From the NCBI GenBank assembly GCA_007124535.1, contig SLEY01000118.1:1-8726 (forward strand): a stretch of DNA of 8,726 nt. Direction: 5' to 3'. Shown here in pieces: positions 1-6,996 of this stretch. Under the pieces are notes generated by a model that searched no databases, was not told the origin of the DNA, and worked only from the letters and a program-made list of their open reading frames with translations. The translations under genes were made by a program, and so were the position numbers. Position 1 is the first letter of the stretch. Every line of letters starts with the position of its first letter. This DNA is from Planctomycetaceae bacterium (GTDB taxonomy: Bacteria; Planctomycetota; Planctomycetia; Pirellulales; Pirellulaceae).

Positions 1-2
1 AT

Positions 3-860
3 ACGCGGATCGCAGTGGTTCATCGCGACGAGGAGCGGGAGCAGCAGTTGGCTCCGCTGGGCACCGTGCTCTGCCACACGCCGCTGGAACGGTTTGCGGA
101 AGCCTTCGATGCGACCGAGGATTCGGCGGAAGCGAAGGAGTTGGCCGAGGCGTATCGCAAGCAGGCCAAGGAGATCGTCGAGCCCGATCGGGCGGAGATA
201 CTGGAAGCCGCTCGCACCTATGTGGCCAACCGCCAACTGATGGAAGCCACGGGTTGCCAGGCGATCACGATGGACTGTCTGGGTTTGATCAGTCGCCGCC
301 GCACTCCGCCGCCTTGCATGGCCTACATGCAGCTGTTGAACGAGGGGACTTGCGGGGCCTGCGAACGGGACATCACGGCGACTTTGTCGCTGTTGTTGAG
401 CAGCTACCTGTTGGATCGGCCTGCTTTTCTGCACAACCCTTCGCCCAACACGGTTCGCAACACGTACATGGGCGCGCACTGCACCGCTCCCACGAAGATG
501 GACGGCTTTGATGCGCCCGACACGGAATACGTCCTCCGCTCGCACCACGAATCCGATTGGGGCGTCGCGCCCCAAGTGCTCCTCCGCGAAGGCCAGGAGG
601 TGACGATGATGAAGTTCGTCCATCCGGGCGAACTCATGGCCTGTACCGGCACCCTGCTGGAAAACATCCAGACGATGCCGGATGACGGCGTGGGCGGCTG
701 CCGGACGGCCTTCGAGATGGCGGTGGATGATGTGGCCGACACCCGCGATATCCGCGGCCATCACAACGTGCTGATCTACGGCAAACACCTGCCGATGCTG
801 AAAGCCTACTGCCAGTTGTCGGGACTGGACATCAGCCACATCACCGGAGGGCCCGTATAA
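3..860 (+). CDS. Sugar isomerase, L-fucose isomerase C-terminal-domain type (5' partial)
   Basis: The reading frame is open from the left edge (T-R-I-A before the GTG at 15), so the true start lies outside the window. The visible 285 residues look like the C-terminal half of an L-fucose/L-arabinose isomerase-like protein, a family that interconverts aldoses and ketoses using a divalent metal in the cytoplasm. Counting the GTG at 15 as residue 1, the supporting segments are NEGTCGACERDI (109-120), where the Glu-Arg-Asp resembles the acidic metal-binding stretch of the family. They also include NPSPNTVRNTYMGAHCTAP (141-159), with a conserved-looking His-Cys, and the C-terminal GHHNVLIYG (248-256). 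Family members are usually 430-480 residues, so roughly 150-200 residues are missing on the left. The actual sugar substrate cannot be told from this fragment. The gene ends with TAA and its last 20 bp overlap the 3' end of the convergent gene. The family assignment is fairly secure; the fucose specificity is not. Confidence 0.8.
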   Translation, partial: TRIAVVHRDEEREQQLAPLGTVLCHTPLERFAEAFDATEDSAEAKELAEAYRKQAKEIVEPDRAEILEAARTYVANRQLMEATGCQAITMDCLGLISRRRTPPPCMAYMQLLNEGTCGACERDITATLSLLLSSYLLDRPAFLHNPSPNTVRNTYMGAHCTAPTKMDGFDAPDTEYVLRSHHESDWGVAPQVLLREGQEVTMMKFVHPGELMACTGTLLENIQTMPDDGVGGCRTAFEMAVDDVADTRDIRGHHNVLIYGKHLPMLKAYCQLSGLDISHITGGPV

Positions 861-1155
861 CCTCCGGCAACTGGGTGCAAAGGATGAGTTCGCCGCCGCG
901 CAACACGGCGTCATGATGCAGCCGGCATCCCACGTGTCCTCCTTGGTCTCCCGAGAAAGAGCGGGGTGATCCCAGACCGGCCAGCACCCGATCCAGCTGT
1001 TCGTCCGGCACCTGGAACGTCCTATTGTGCGGCGCCACTTTCTCGGTCAGGAAGAAGCCGAAAGCGAACGGGGACATCCAGCTTTCCTCGATATCGCACG
1101 CTTCGCATGGCTCACGGACATCGATTACGGGGTGTTCGTCGGATGAATGCTGCAT
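841..1155 (-). CDS. Hypothetical Cys/His-rich small protein (104 aa)
   Basis: I do not recognise this protein by name. The start is ATG at 1155, preceded by CAGGA with a 5-nt spacer. An upstream in-frame GTG at 1176 would add seven residues but has no comparable ribosome-binding site. Features seen: a CxxC pair (C17-E-A-C20), an aromatic patch SPFAFGFFL (28-36), GDQGGHVGC (69-77), and His80-His81 and C93 near the C-terminus. Four Cys and two adjacent His in about 100 residues suggest metal binding, probably zinc, but this is inference. There is no signal peptide or membrane helix, so a cytoplasmic location is likely. Balanced composition and no low complexity argue for a real gene. It converges on the sugar isomerase, with a 20-bp tail-to-tail overlap in which its stop lies inside the isomerase's last codons. 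No function can be assigned. Confidence 0.7.
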   Translation of the reverse strand: MQHSSDEHPVIDVREPCEACDIEESWMSPFAFGFFLTEKVAPHNRTFQVPDEQLDRVLAGLGSPRSFSGDQGGHVGCRLHHDAVLRGGELILCTQLPEVIRALR

Positions 1156-1164
1156 TTCTATCCT
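1156..1164 (-). promoter_or_regulatory. Ribosome-binding site deciding the start of the small Cys/His protein
   Basis: Read on the - strand, AGGA (1164-1161) is followed by TAGAA and then ATG at 1155. The 5-nt spacing is suitable and favours this ATG over the GTG at 1176. Confidence 0.5.
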
Positions 1165-1254
1165 GTGTTTTTCCACAGTTGACGCAAATTCGGGAGGCTG
1201 CCTGTCCCTGTTTCCACCCCAACGACTGGAGCTTCCCTGTGAAAGGATAGGTGC

Positions 1255-1285
1255 CCCCGCTTCCCCCCTTCGCGGGGTAGCGGGG
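1255..1285. repeat. GC-rich inverted repeat (hairpin)
   Basis: The arms 1255-1266 (CCCCGCT-T-CCCC) and 1274-1285 (GGGG-T-AGCGGGG) pair over 12 positions with one T/T mismatch, around a 7-nt loop. It lies in the non-coding stretch between hrpA and the small Cys/His gene. No T tract follows directly on either strand, so it is not a classic intrinsic terminator. It could be a structured 5' leader or part of a dispersed intergenic repeat. Confidence 0.5.
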
Positions 1286-1315
1286 TCACGTATTCTGAGC
1301 TTTTGACCCGTTTTT
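1283..1315 (+). terminator. Weak candidate terminator, + strand
   Basis: GGGTCA (1283-1288) can pair with TGACCC (1304-1309) across a 15-nt loop. It is followed by G and five Ts (1311-1315). It would stop + strand transcripts that read past the sugar isomerase and through the small convergent gene. The stem is short, the loop is long and it competes with the hairpin at 1255-1285, so this is a weak call. Confidence 0.2.
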
Positions 1316-1341
1316 CATCGATTCACTCTGAGCCTTGGCAC

Positions 1342-1392
1342 CACGGGCCTTTCTCCCCTCGCCCCGGAGTACCGGGGAGAGGGGAACCCGTG
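1342..1392 (-). terminator. Long GC-rich hairpin just past hrpA, possible terminator or intergenic repeat
   Basis: Inner arms 1354-1367 and 1372-1385 pair over 14 positions with one G/A mismatch around a 4-nt loop (AGTA). An outer arm CACGGG (1342-1347) pairs with CCCGTG (1387-1392). The structure begins eight bases past the hrpA stop codon, where a 3'-end structure is expected. There is no T tract downstream on the - strand, so termination would not be of the standard intrinsic kind. RNA 3'-end protection or a repeat element are alternatives. Confidence 0.4.
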
Positions 1393-1399
1393 TGCTTTG

Positions 1400-4300
1400 C
1401 TAGTGACCGGTGACTCGGGCCCATTGTTTTTCCAGACGGCGGGCGGAGACGGAAATGGCGGTGCCCAGCTGCTGGGCGAACAGCGAGACGCGGAACTCTT
1501 CCAGCATCCAGCGGAACGCTTCGGCGGCCGGATGGTGAGCCTGTTCTTCCGGCCGCTCGGCCTGCCACTGCCGCCAGGTTTCCAGGAAGGGGCGCAGGGT
1601 GTCGTAACTTTGCCGGTCGCGGGTGTGGCCGCCCGCGGCCAGTTTCTCCAGGCGCTGGCACATGGCTTGGAAATAGCGTGGATACTGCTCAAGCCATTGC
1701 CAGGGGGTTTCGACCAAGAAACGCGGGGGGGTCAATTGGGCCAGTTGTTGCCGGAGGTCGTCCACCGCATACTGGTTGCGGGCCGGGAGGGCGGCGTCTT
1801 CCAGCGCCAAGCGGGCTTGATGGTAGGCTTCCCACAAGCGCCGCATGCGGGGCGTAAGTTCCTGGACGGCGGCCGGGATCCGCGGGCGCCCCCGCTGGAT
1901 CAGCTGCTGGAACTCGGCGGCCGTGCGGGGCTGCGGTTGTCCCTCCAGGAAAGCCCGATCCGCCAGCCGCTCGGCCAACTGCTGCTCCAATTCCCGGGCG
2001 CCGAGCAGGCCGCTGGCCACCAGTTTCCACTGGTCCAGTCCGGGGAGCCAAGCCACCTGGGCTCGCAGTTCCTTGCTCTCGGCCAAACCGATCAACCGCC
2101 GCAAGCCGCGGCGGGTCTGCCAGACGGCCTGTTCCGGCGATTCGGCCAGCCGCAAGCTGACGTCCGAACCGCGATCGACCAGCATGGGGTAGCCGTCCAG
2201 TTCGAGCCCGCCGTGGCGGTAGGTGACCCGCTCGGGCAACGCGTCCCATTCCCAGGCGACCAGCCCGTCGCGATGCCAGCGGGGATCTTGAATCCGGGCG
2301 AACGAGGCGGCCACCTGATCCTGCAGATCGTGCTGCAGTTGGTCCAGGTCACGGCTGGCGGACAGGGTCTGGCCGCGGTCGTCGACGACCCGCACGTTCA
2401 TGTTCAAATGGGCGGGGAGTTTATCCAGTTGGAAATCGGCGGGCGCCACGGGCTGGTCGCCGACTTGGCGCAAGCTGCGGGCCACCGCTTCCAAGAACGT
2501 CCCCTCGCCGAAGCGCAGCTGGCGAACCACTTGGCGAGCCGTATCCGGGGCGGGGACAAAATTCCGCCGCAACGATTTGGGCAGCGAGCGGATCAGGGCC
2601 ACGACCTTCTCTTCGAGCAACCCCGGCACCAGCCAGCCGATTTGCCCGGCGTCCAACTGGTTCAGCGCCGCTTGGGGGACGACCAATGTGACCCCATCGC
2701 CCTCCTCGCCCGGCTCGAAGCGGTATTCCAGCGGCAGCCGTGCCGGACCGCAGGCGAAGCGGTCGGGAAATGCGACCTCCGGCGAACCCGGTTCGGCGGG
2801 GTCCCCCAGTTCCTCGCGGCGCATCTCCAGGGCCTTCTTGGCCGCGGGTTCGGCCGAACGCAGCCAGCGTTCCAAGGACGCTACATCGATTACCTCGTCG
2901 GGCAGCCGCTGGTCGTAGAAGTCGAACTGCCATTGCTGACCGACGAACAGATCGCTACGCCGGGAACGCGTCGCCCAGTCGTCCAACTCATCCAGCACCG
3001 TCCGATTGTGTTTCAGGAAAGGGGCGCGGATTCGCGCTTCCCCTTCGATCAATCCGTGCCGGATCAGCAACTCGCGGGCGGCTGGCGGGTCGATCGGTCC
3101 GTAGGGCGTCCGCCGCCGCGGCACGATGGTCAACCCGAACAGGGTCACACGTTCGTAAGCCATTGCGGCTCCGGCTCGGCGGCTCCAGTGCGGATCGCTG
3201 TAGGTGCGTTTGACCAGGTGTTCGGCCAGGGGTTCGATCCAGCGGGGGTCCAGGCGGGCCGCGGTGCGGGCGAAGGTCCGCGAGGTCTCGATCAATTCGG
3301 CGGCCATGATCCACGCCGGCTTCTTGGCGAAGACTCCGGAGCCGGGCCACAGATGATAGCGGGCGCCGCCGGCTCCGACGTATTCGTAACCTTCGCCCCG
3401 CTGGGCCACGTTCGACAGCATGCCGGCCAACAGCGACTGATGGATTGCCGCGTAGCGATCCGGGGCGTCCGCCGGGGCCGTGGCGGGGGCGGTCCGCAGT
3501 CCGGCGCCCTCGGCCTCTTGTCTTAACTGCCGGTACAGATCCAGCCACTCGCGCAGCCGGTTGTACGAGAGGAAATTCTGGCGGCAGGCTTTGCGAAGCT
3601 GGTTCCGCGACAGCTGGCCGCGCAGCTGGTGGTAGAACGTCCAGAGGTTCAGGAGGGCGAGGAAATCCGAATCCGGGTGGGCGAATCGGGCATGGGCCTC
3701 GTCCGCCGCCCCGGCTTTGTCCCGCGGGCGTTCCCGGGGATCTTGGATCTCCAGCACGGCGGCCAGCACCAGCACTTCGTGCAGGCAATCGTTGTCGGCG
3801 GCGGCCAGGATCATGCGGCCGATGCGCGGGTCCACGGGCAAGCGTGCCAGCAGTCGGCCGCGGGGCGTCAATTGCCGCCGCTGGTCCAGGGCGCCCAATT
3901 CGAACAGCGTCCGGTAGCCTTCCCGCACGGCCTCGGGCCGCGGCGGGTCGAGGAAGGGGAAATCCTCCAGTTCGCCCAGTTTCAGTGCCCGCGTCTGCAG
4001 GATCACCCCCGCCAGATTCGTGCGGCGGATTTCGGGCAGGGTATAGCGGTCGCGAGCCAGATAATCTTGCTCGGAATACAGCCGGACACAGATCCCCGGC
4101 CCCACCCGCCCGCAGCGCCCGGCACGCTGGTCCGCCGCGGCCTGCGAGATCGCCTGGATCGGCAGCCGCTGGACCTTGCGGCGGGGGGAAAAGTGGCTGA
4201 TGCGGGCCGTCCCCGCGTCGATGACGAAACGGATATTCGGCACGGTCAGCGACGATTCGGCCACGTTCGTGGCCAGCACCACCCGGCGTCCCGCGTGCGG

Positions 4301-5365
4301 CTGGAACACCCGATTCTGCTCGCGAGCCGAGAGGCGCGCGTAGAGAGGCAGGATCTCCATGGCGGCTGCCTGCAACCCGGCCGCCCGGCCTCGTAAGACC
4401 TTGGCCGTTTCCAAAATGTCCCGTTCGGTCGGCAGGAAGACCAGGAGGTCGCCCGGCCCGTCACGGCATAACTGGCCGACCGTCTGGGCGATCACCTGCT
4501 CCGGATCCCGCTCCTCCCCGCCCTCGTCCTCCTCCGGCGACTGATAGCGGATCTCCACCGGATAGGTGCGGCCCGAGACTTCGATCACCGGCGCCGGCTC
4601 GCCCGTCATGGGCGAACGGAAATGCTCGCTGAACCGGCCCGCATCGATCGTGGCCGACGTGATGATCCATTGCAGATCCCGCCGCCGCGGCAATAGCTGC
4701 CGGATGTAGCCCAAGAGAAAATCGATGTTCAGCGAGCGCTCGTGGGCTTCGTCCAAAATCAGCGTGTCGTACCGATCCAGAAACCGATCGCCCTGGGTTT
4801 CGGCCAGCAGGATCCCGTCGGTCATCAGCTTGATGTACGTCTCCGGCACGGTGCTGTCGGCAAAGCGGACCTTGTAGCCCACCTCACGGCCCAGGGGGAC
4901 GCGCAGTTCTTCGGCGATCCGCGCGGCCACCGTTCGTGCAGCGATCCGCCGCGGCTGGGTATGACCGATCGTGCGTTCGATGCCGCGGCCTGCCTCCAGA
5001 CAGATCTTCGGCAACTGGGTCGATTTCCCCGAACCCGTCTCGCCGCAGACGATCAGCACCGGGTGTTGGGAATCCTGGATCGCCTGGCGGATCTCCGGCA
5101 CGCGCGCCGTGATCGGCAAGTCCGGATCGTAGGCCACCGCGGGCGCGCGGCTGCGCCGGCGCTCCAGCAACTCGATCGAGGCCTGCACGTCGCTCATCCA
5201 ACGGGCCCAGCGGCGCTCCGACTGCGGGCTCTCTTCCCGCATCTTCTCCAGCGACCGCAGCTGGCGGCGCAGGCGGTAACGGTCGGAAGCCATAGCGCGT
5301 TCGAGCGCCTGTCGGACTTCGACCGTTTCGACGCGGGTACGGGTTTTCCTGGTTTTTCCATTCAT
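1400..5365 (-). CDS. hrpA: ATP-dependent RNA helicase HrpA (DEAH box)
   Basis: This is a full-length HrpA-type helicase of 1321 residues; E. coli HrpA is about 1300. HrpA enzymes use NTP hydrolysis to remodel RNA in the cytoplasm and are linked in E. coli to fimbrial mRNA processing and rescue of stalled ribosomes. Motifs in order: a basic N-terminal segment (1-75), Walker A GETGSGKST (108-116), motif Ia QPRR (137-140), motif II DEAH (205-208), motif III SAT (237-239), motif V region VLATNVAESSLT (363-374) and motif VI QRAGRCGR (413-420). The winged-helix/HA2 region follows (about 440-560), then an OB-fold segment (about 640-720) and the long C-terminal DUF3418-like region (about 730-1310) that separates HrpA from shorter DEAH helicases. 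The ATG at 5365 has no clear Shine-Dalgarno. A later Met at residue 25 is possible, but the start chosen keeps the basic N-terminus. It is divergent from the Tyr-rich secreted gene, 87 bp away, and no operon partner is visible. The reading frame is intact. Confidence 0.97.
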   Translation of the reverse strand: MNGKTRKTRTRVETVEVRQALERAMASDRYRLRRQLRSLEKMREESPQSERRWARWMSDVQASIELLERRRSRAPAVAYDPDLPITARVPEIRQAIQDSQHPVLIVCGETGSGKSTQLPKICLEAGRGIERTIGHTQPRRIAARTVAARIAEELRVPLGREVGYKVRFADSTVPETYIKLMTDGILLAETQGDRFLDRYDTLILDEAHERSLNIDFLLGYIRQLLPRRRDLQWIITSATIDAGRFSEHFRSPMTGEPAPVIEVSGRTYPVEIRYQSPEEDEGGEERDPEQVIAQTVGQLCRDGPGDLLVFLPTERDILETAKVLRGRAAGLQAAAMEILPLYARLSAREQNRVFQPHAGRRVVLATNVAESSLTVPNIRFVIDAGTARISHFSPRRKVQRLPIQAISQAAADQRAGRCGRVGPGICVRLYSEQDYLARDRYTLPEIRRTNLAGVILQTRALKLGELEDFPFLDPPRPEAVREGYRTLFELGALDQRRQLTPRGRLLARLPVDPRIGRMILAAADNDCLHEVLVLAAVLEIQDPRERPRDKAGAADEAHARFAHPDSDFLALLNLWTFYHQLRGQLSRNQLRKACRQNFLSYNRLREWLDLYRQLRQEAEGAGLRTAPATAPADAPDRYAAIHQSLLAGMLSNVAQRGEGYEYVGAGGARYHLWPGSGVFAKKPAWIMAAELIETSRTFARTAARLDPRWIEPLAEHLVKRTYSDPHWSRRAGAAMAYERVTLFGLTIVPRRRTPYGPIDPPAARELLIRHGLIEGEARIRAPFLKHNRTVLDELDDWATRSRRSDLFVGQQWQFDFYDQRLPDEVIDVASLERWLRSAEPAAKKALEMRREELGDPAEPGSPEVAFPDRFACGPARLPLEYRFEPGEEGDGVTLVVPQAALNQLDAGQIGWLVPGLLEEKVVALIRSLPKSLRRNFVPAPDTARQVVRQLRFGEGTFLEAVARSLRQVGDQPVAPADFQLDKLPAHLNMNVRVVDDRGQTLSASRDLDQLQHDLQDQVAASFARIQDPRWHRDGLVAWEWDALPERVTYRHGGLELDGYPMLVDRGSDVSLRLAESPEQAVWQTRRGLRRLIGLAESKELRAQVAWLPGLDQWKLVASGLLGARELEQQLAERLADRAFLEGQPQPRTAAEFQQLIQRGRPRIPAAVQELTPRMRRLWEAYHQARLALEDAALPARNQYAVDDLRQQLAQLTPPRFLVETPWQWLEQYPRYFQAMCQRLEKLAAGGHTRDRQSYDTLRPFLETWRQWQAERPEEQAHHPAAEAFRWMLEEFRVSLFAQQLGTAISVSARRLEKQWARVTGH

Positions 5366-5452
5366 GCCGGCGGTAAGGTTCAGCCGATTCTAGTAGCGAG
5401 TCCCAAAAAGCGTGTTGACAAAAGCTCCATCTGTAACCAAGGGGGAAGCGCG

Positions 5453-5779
5453 ATGATCCGTCGTGCCCTGTTGGCGTTGTTGACTGTTTCCTTGCTCTCC
5501 ATCGGTCTGGCGGAATCCGCCCGCGCCGACGCCCAGGCCTACGGCCGCGTCTGGGGCGGCGCCTACCGCCGCCAGGACTGGAGCCGGTTCTATTACTATC
5601 CCTACGTATACTATCCGCAAAACTTCTGGGGACAAGAATATTACCGCAGCAGCGAGGACATGTACCACCGGTACCCCCAGGAAATGCGGATTCCGGTGTA
5701 CAACGAGGGATGGCACAACTACTATCCGCAAAATCGCCGCTACCACTCCGGGCACCATTTCATCCTGGACATCTTCTAA
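5453..5779 (+). CDS. Secreted tyrosine-rich small protein (108 aa)
   Basis: The ATG at 5453 is preceded by a purine-rich GGGGGAAG and opens a clear signal peptide: MIRR, then a hydrophobic core (5-20), then AESARA with likely cleavage after residue 25. The mature chain of about 83 residues holds 16 Tyr (about 19%) plus several Trp, His and Arg, and no Cys. The pentapeptide YYPQN occurs twice, in YVYYPQNFWGQEYYR and NYYPQNRRYH. The C-terminus HHFILDIF is hydrophobic. I recall similar short proteins from Pirellulaceae, sometimes labelled 'calmodulin-binding protein'; I could not verify this and the label is not evidence of function. The likely location is periplasm, envelope or outside the cell. 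The open frame extends far upstream, but that part is antisense to hrpA and is not coding. Its TAA shares bases with the stop of the convergent M20 gene. Function unknown. Confidence 0.85.
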   Translation: MIRRALLALLTVSLLSIGLAESARADAQAYGRVWGGAYRRQDWSRFYYYPYVYYPQNFWGQEYYRSSEDMYHRYPQEMRIPVYNEGWHNYYPQNRRYHSGHHFILDIF

Positions 5780-6978
5780 ATCGTCCCCTGCCACTCGGCC
5801 GCCAAACGGTAGTAGAATTCGGCCCCGACGTGGAGTTGGTCGATCGCAATCCATTCGTCCACCGTGTGGGCCTGGGCAATGTCGCCCGGTCCACAGACCA
5901 CGGTCGGGACGCCGGTTTGTGCGAAAGCCGGAGCGTCCGTACCGTAGGGGACGCCGATCGGGCGTCCAGGACCGCCACACGCTTGGGATATGCGGCCCAC
6001 CCGTTGTGCGAGTTCTCGATTCCGAACGCCGTCCAATCCGGGCATCGATTGGTAAGGCTCTTCGAAGACCAGGGGCAGATCGGGGAGTTCGGTGGTTAAG
6101 AAATCGCACACGTGCTGCCAAGCCGCGCGCGGGTCCTCGCCGGGCACCAAGCGGCGATCCAGTTCGATGGCACAGTGATCGGGCACCACGTTCACGCTGA
6201 TCCCCCCCCGGATCCGTCCCACGCTTAACGTGGGGTGTCCCAGCAGGGGATGGTTGGCCAGGTGGGGAACTTCGGTTCGGGCATAGCGTTCCAGGGCGGT
6301 CAATACCGGCGCCATTGCGTAGATCGCATTCGAGCCCGCGTCCGGTTGCGAGCTATGGGCGGCTCGGCCTCGCGTGAGGATTTGCCAGCGAGCGGTACCT
6401 TTATGGGAGACAACCACATCCAAAAGTGTCGGCTCCGCTACAATCGCCGCATCGGGCGGTCGGGGCACGATCCGGCTGGACGGCTGCCAGAGTTCGACCA
6501 TCTTGCGAGCCCCGGAGAATCCGTACTCCTCGTCCACCGTACAGGCCAGCAAGACGGTCGGGCGGTTCGGCGGCCGCCGCGCGGCCAACTGGGCCAGGGC
6601 GGTCAGCATGCAGGCCAGGCCCCCTTTGATGTCGCAGGCTCCGCGGCCGTAGACCCGTCCGTCCCGAACTTCCGCCGCCCAGGGCTCGATCGTCATGCCG
6701 TCGACCGGCACCGTATCCTGATGGGCCTGGAACATCAGCAGGCTGCCACCCTGTTCCCGCGGCGGATCGCCGTCCAGCCGTGCCAGGATGTTATCCCGGC
6801 CCGGCGCGACCGTCTGGCGCTGCCAGGGCAGTTCCAGCTGTTGGAAGCGTTCTTGCAGGTAGTCGGTGACGCGGGATTCCCAGGCCACTTCCGGGGGAAG
6901 GTCCCTCCCCATCGGGTTGACACTGGGAAGCCGGACCAAATCGCACAGCGTTTCGAGCACATCCTGGGACATGACCAT
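5776..6978 (-). CDS. M20-family metallopeptidase/deacylase (ArgE/DapE type)
   Basis: This 400-residue protein has the M20 architecture: a di-zinc catalytic domain interrupted by a dimerisation domain. Motifs: QAHQDTVPVDG with ligand H86 and D88, GRGACDIKGG with bridging D116, DEE with catalytic E150 and ligand E151, AEPT with E182, and the last ligand H371 in QAHTVDEW. The dimerisation domain spans about 190-300 and contains RGRAAHSSQPDAG with H208, the His that reaches into the partner active site in ArgE/DapE proteins. Family members hydrolyse N-acyl amino acids (acetylornithine, succinyl-diaminopimelate) or small peptides. Nothing here fixes the substrate, and there is no arginine or lysine gene nearby. 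The start could be ATG 6978 or ATG 6972; GGAAAG lies directly before the first and six bases before the second, which slightly favours 6972. There is no signal peptide, so it is cytoplasmic. It lies 18 bp after the DUF1080 gene, probably in the same transcript. Confidence 0.92.
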   Translation of the reverse strand: MVMSQDVLETLCDLVRLPSVNPMGRDLPPEVAWESRVTDYLQERFQQLELPWQRQTVAPGRDNILARLDGDPPREQGGSLLMFQAHQDTVPVDGMTIEPWAAEVRDGRVYGRGACDIKGGLACMLTALAQLAARRPPNRPTVLLACTVDEEYGFSGARKMVELWQPSSRIVPRPPDAAIVAEPTLLDVVVSHKGTARWQILTRGRAAHSSQPDAGSNAIYAMAPVLTALERYARTEVPHLANHPLLGHPTLSVGRIRGGISVNVVPDHCAIELDRRLVPGEDPRAAWQHVCDFLTTELPDLPLVFEEPYQSMPGLDGVRNRELAQRVGRISQACGGPGRPIGVPYGTDAPAFAQTGVPTVVCGPGDIAQAHTVDEWIAIDQLHVGAEFYYRLAAEWQGTI

Positions 6979-6996
6979 CTTTCCGTCGGGAGGCGG

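Noticed and set aside
966..1306. Two + strand frames of 93-94 codons opposite the small Cys/His gene
   Set aside because: Their translations are compositionally random and they lack good ribosome sites. The opposite strand carries the better gene.
1397..3526. A 709-codon open frame on the + strand
   Set aside because: It is wholly antisense to hrpA, whose motifs are intact. Long antisense frames are expected in GC-rich DNA with strong third-position bias. The translation is Gly/Gln/Pro-rich with no recognisable domain.
5387..5392. TAGAAT (- strand) as -10 for hrpA
   Set aside because: No -35 match lies at 15-19 bp; the nearest TTGTCA is 23 bp upstream, too far for a standard promoter.
5415..5437. 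Perfect TTGACA at 5415-5420 as -35 of the Tyr-rich gene
   Set aside because: At 16-18 bp spacing there is no acceptable -10 element; TGTAAC is only 11 bp away. It may be coincidence or use a non-standard sigma factor.
4742..5452. Upstream in-frame extension of the Tyr-rich protein
   Set aside because: This part is antisense to hrpA, and the signal peptide and purine-rich ribosome site place the real start at 5453.
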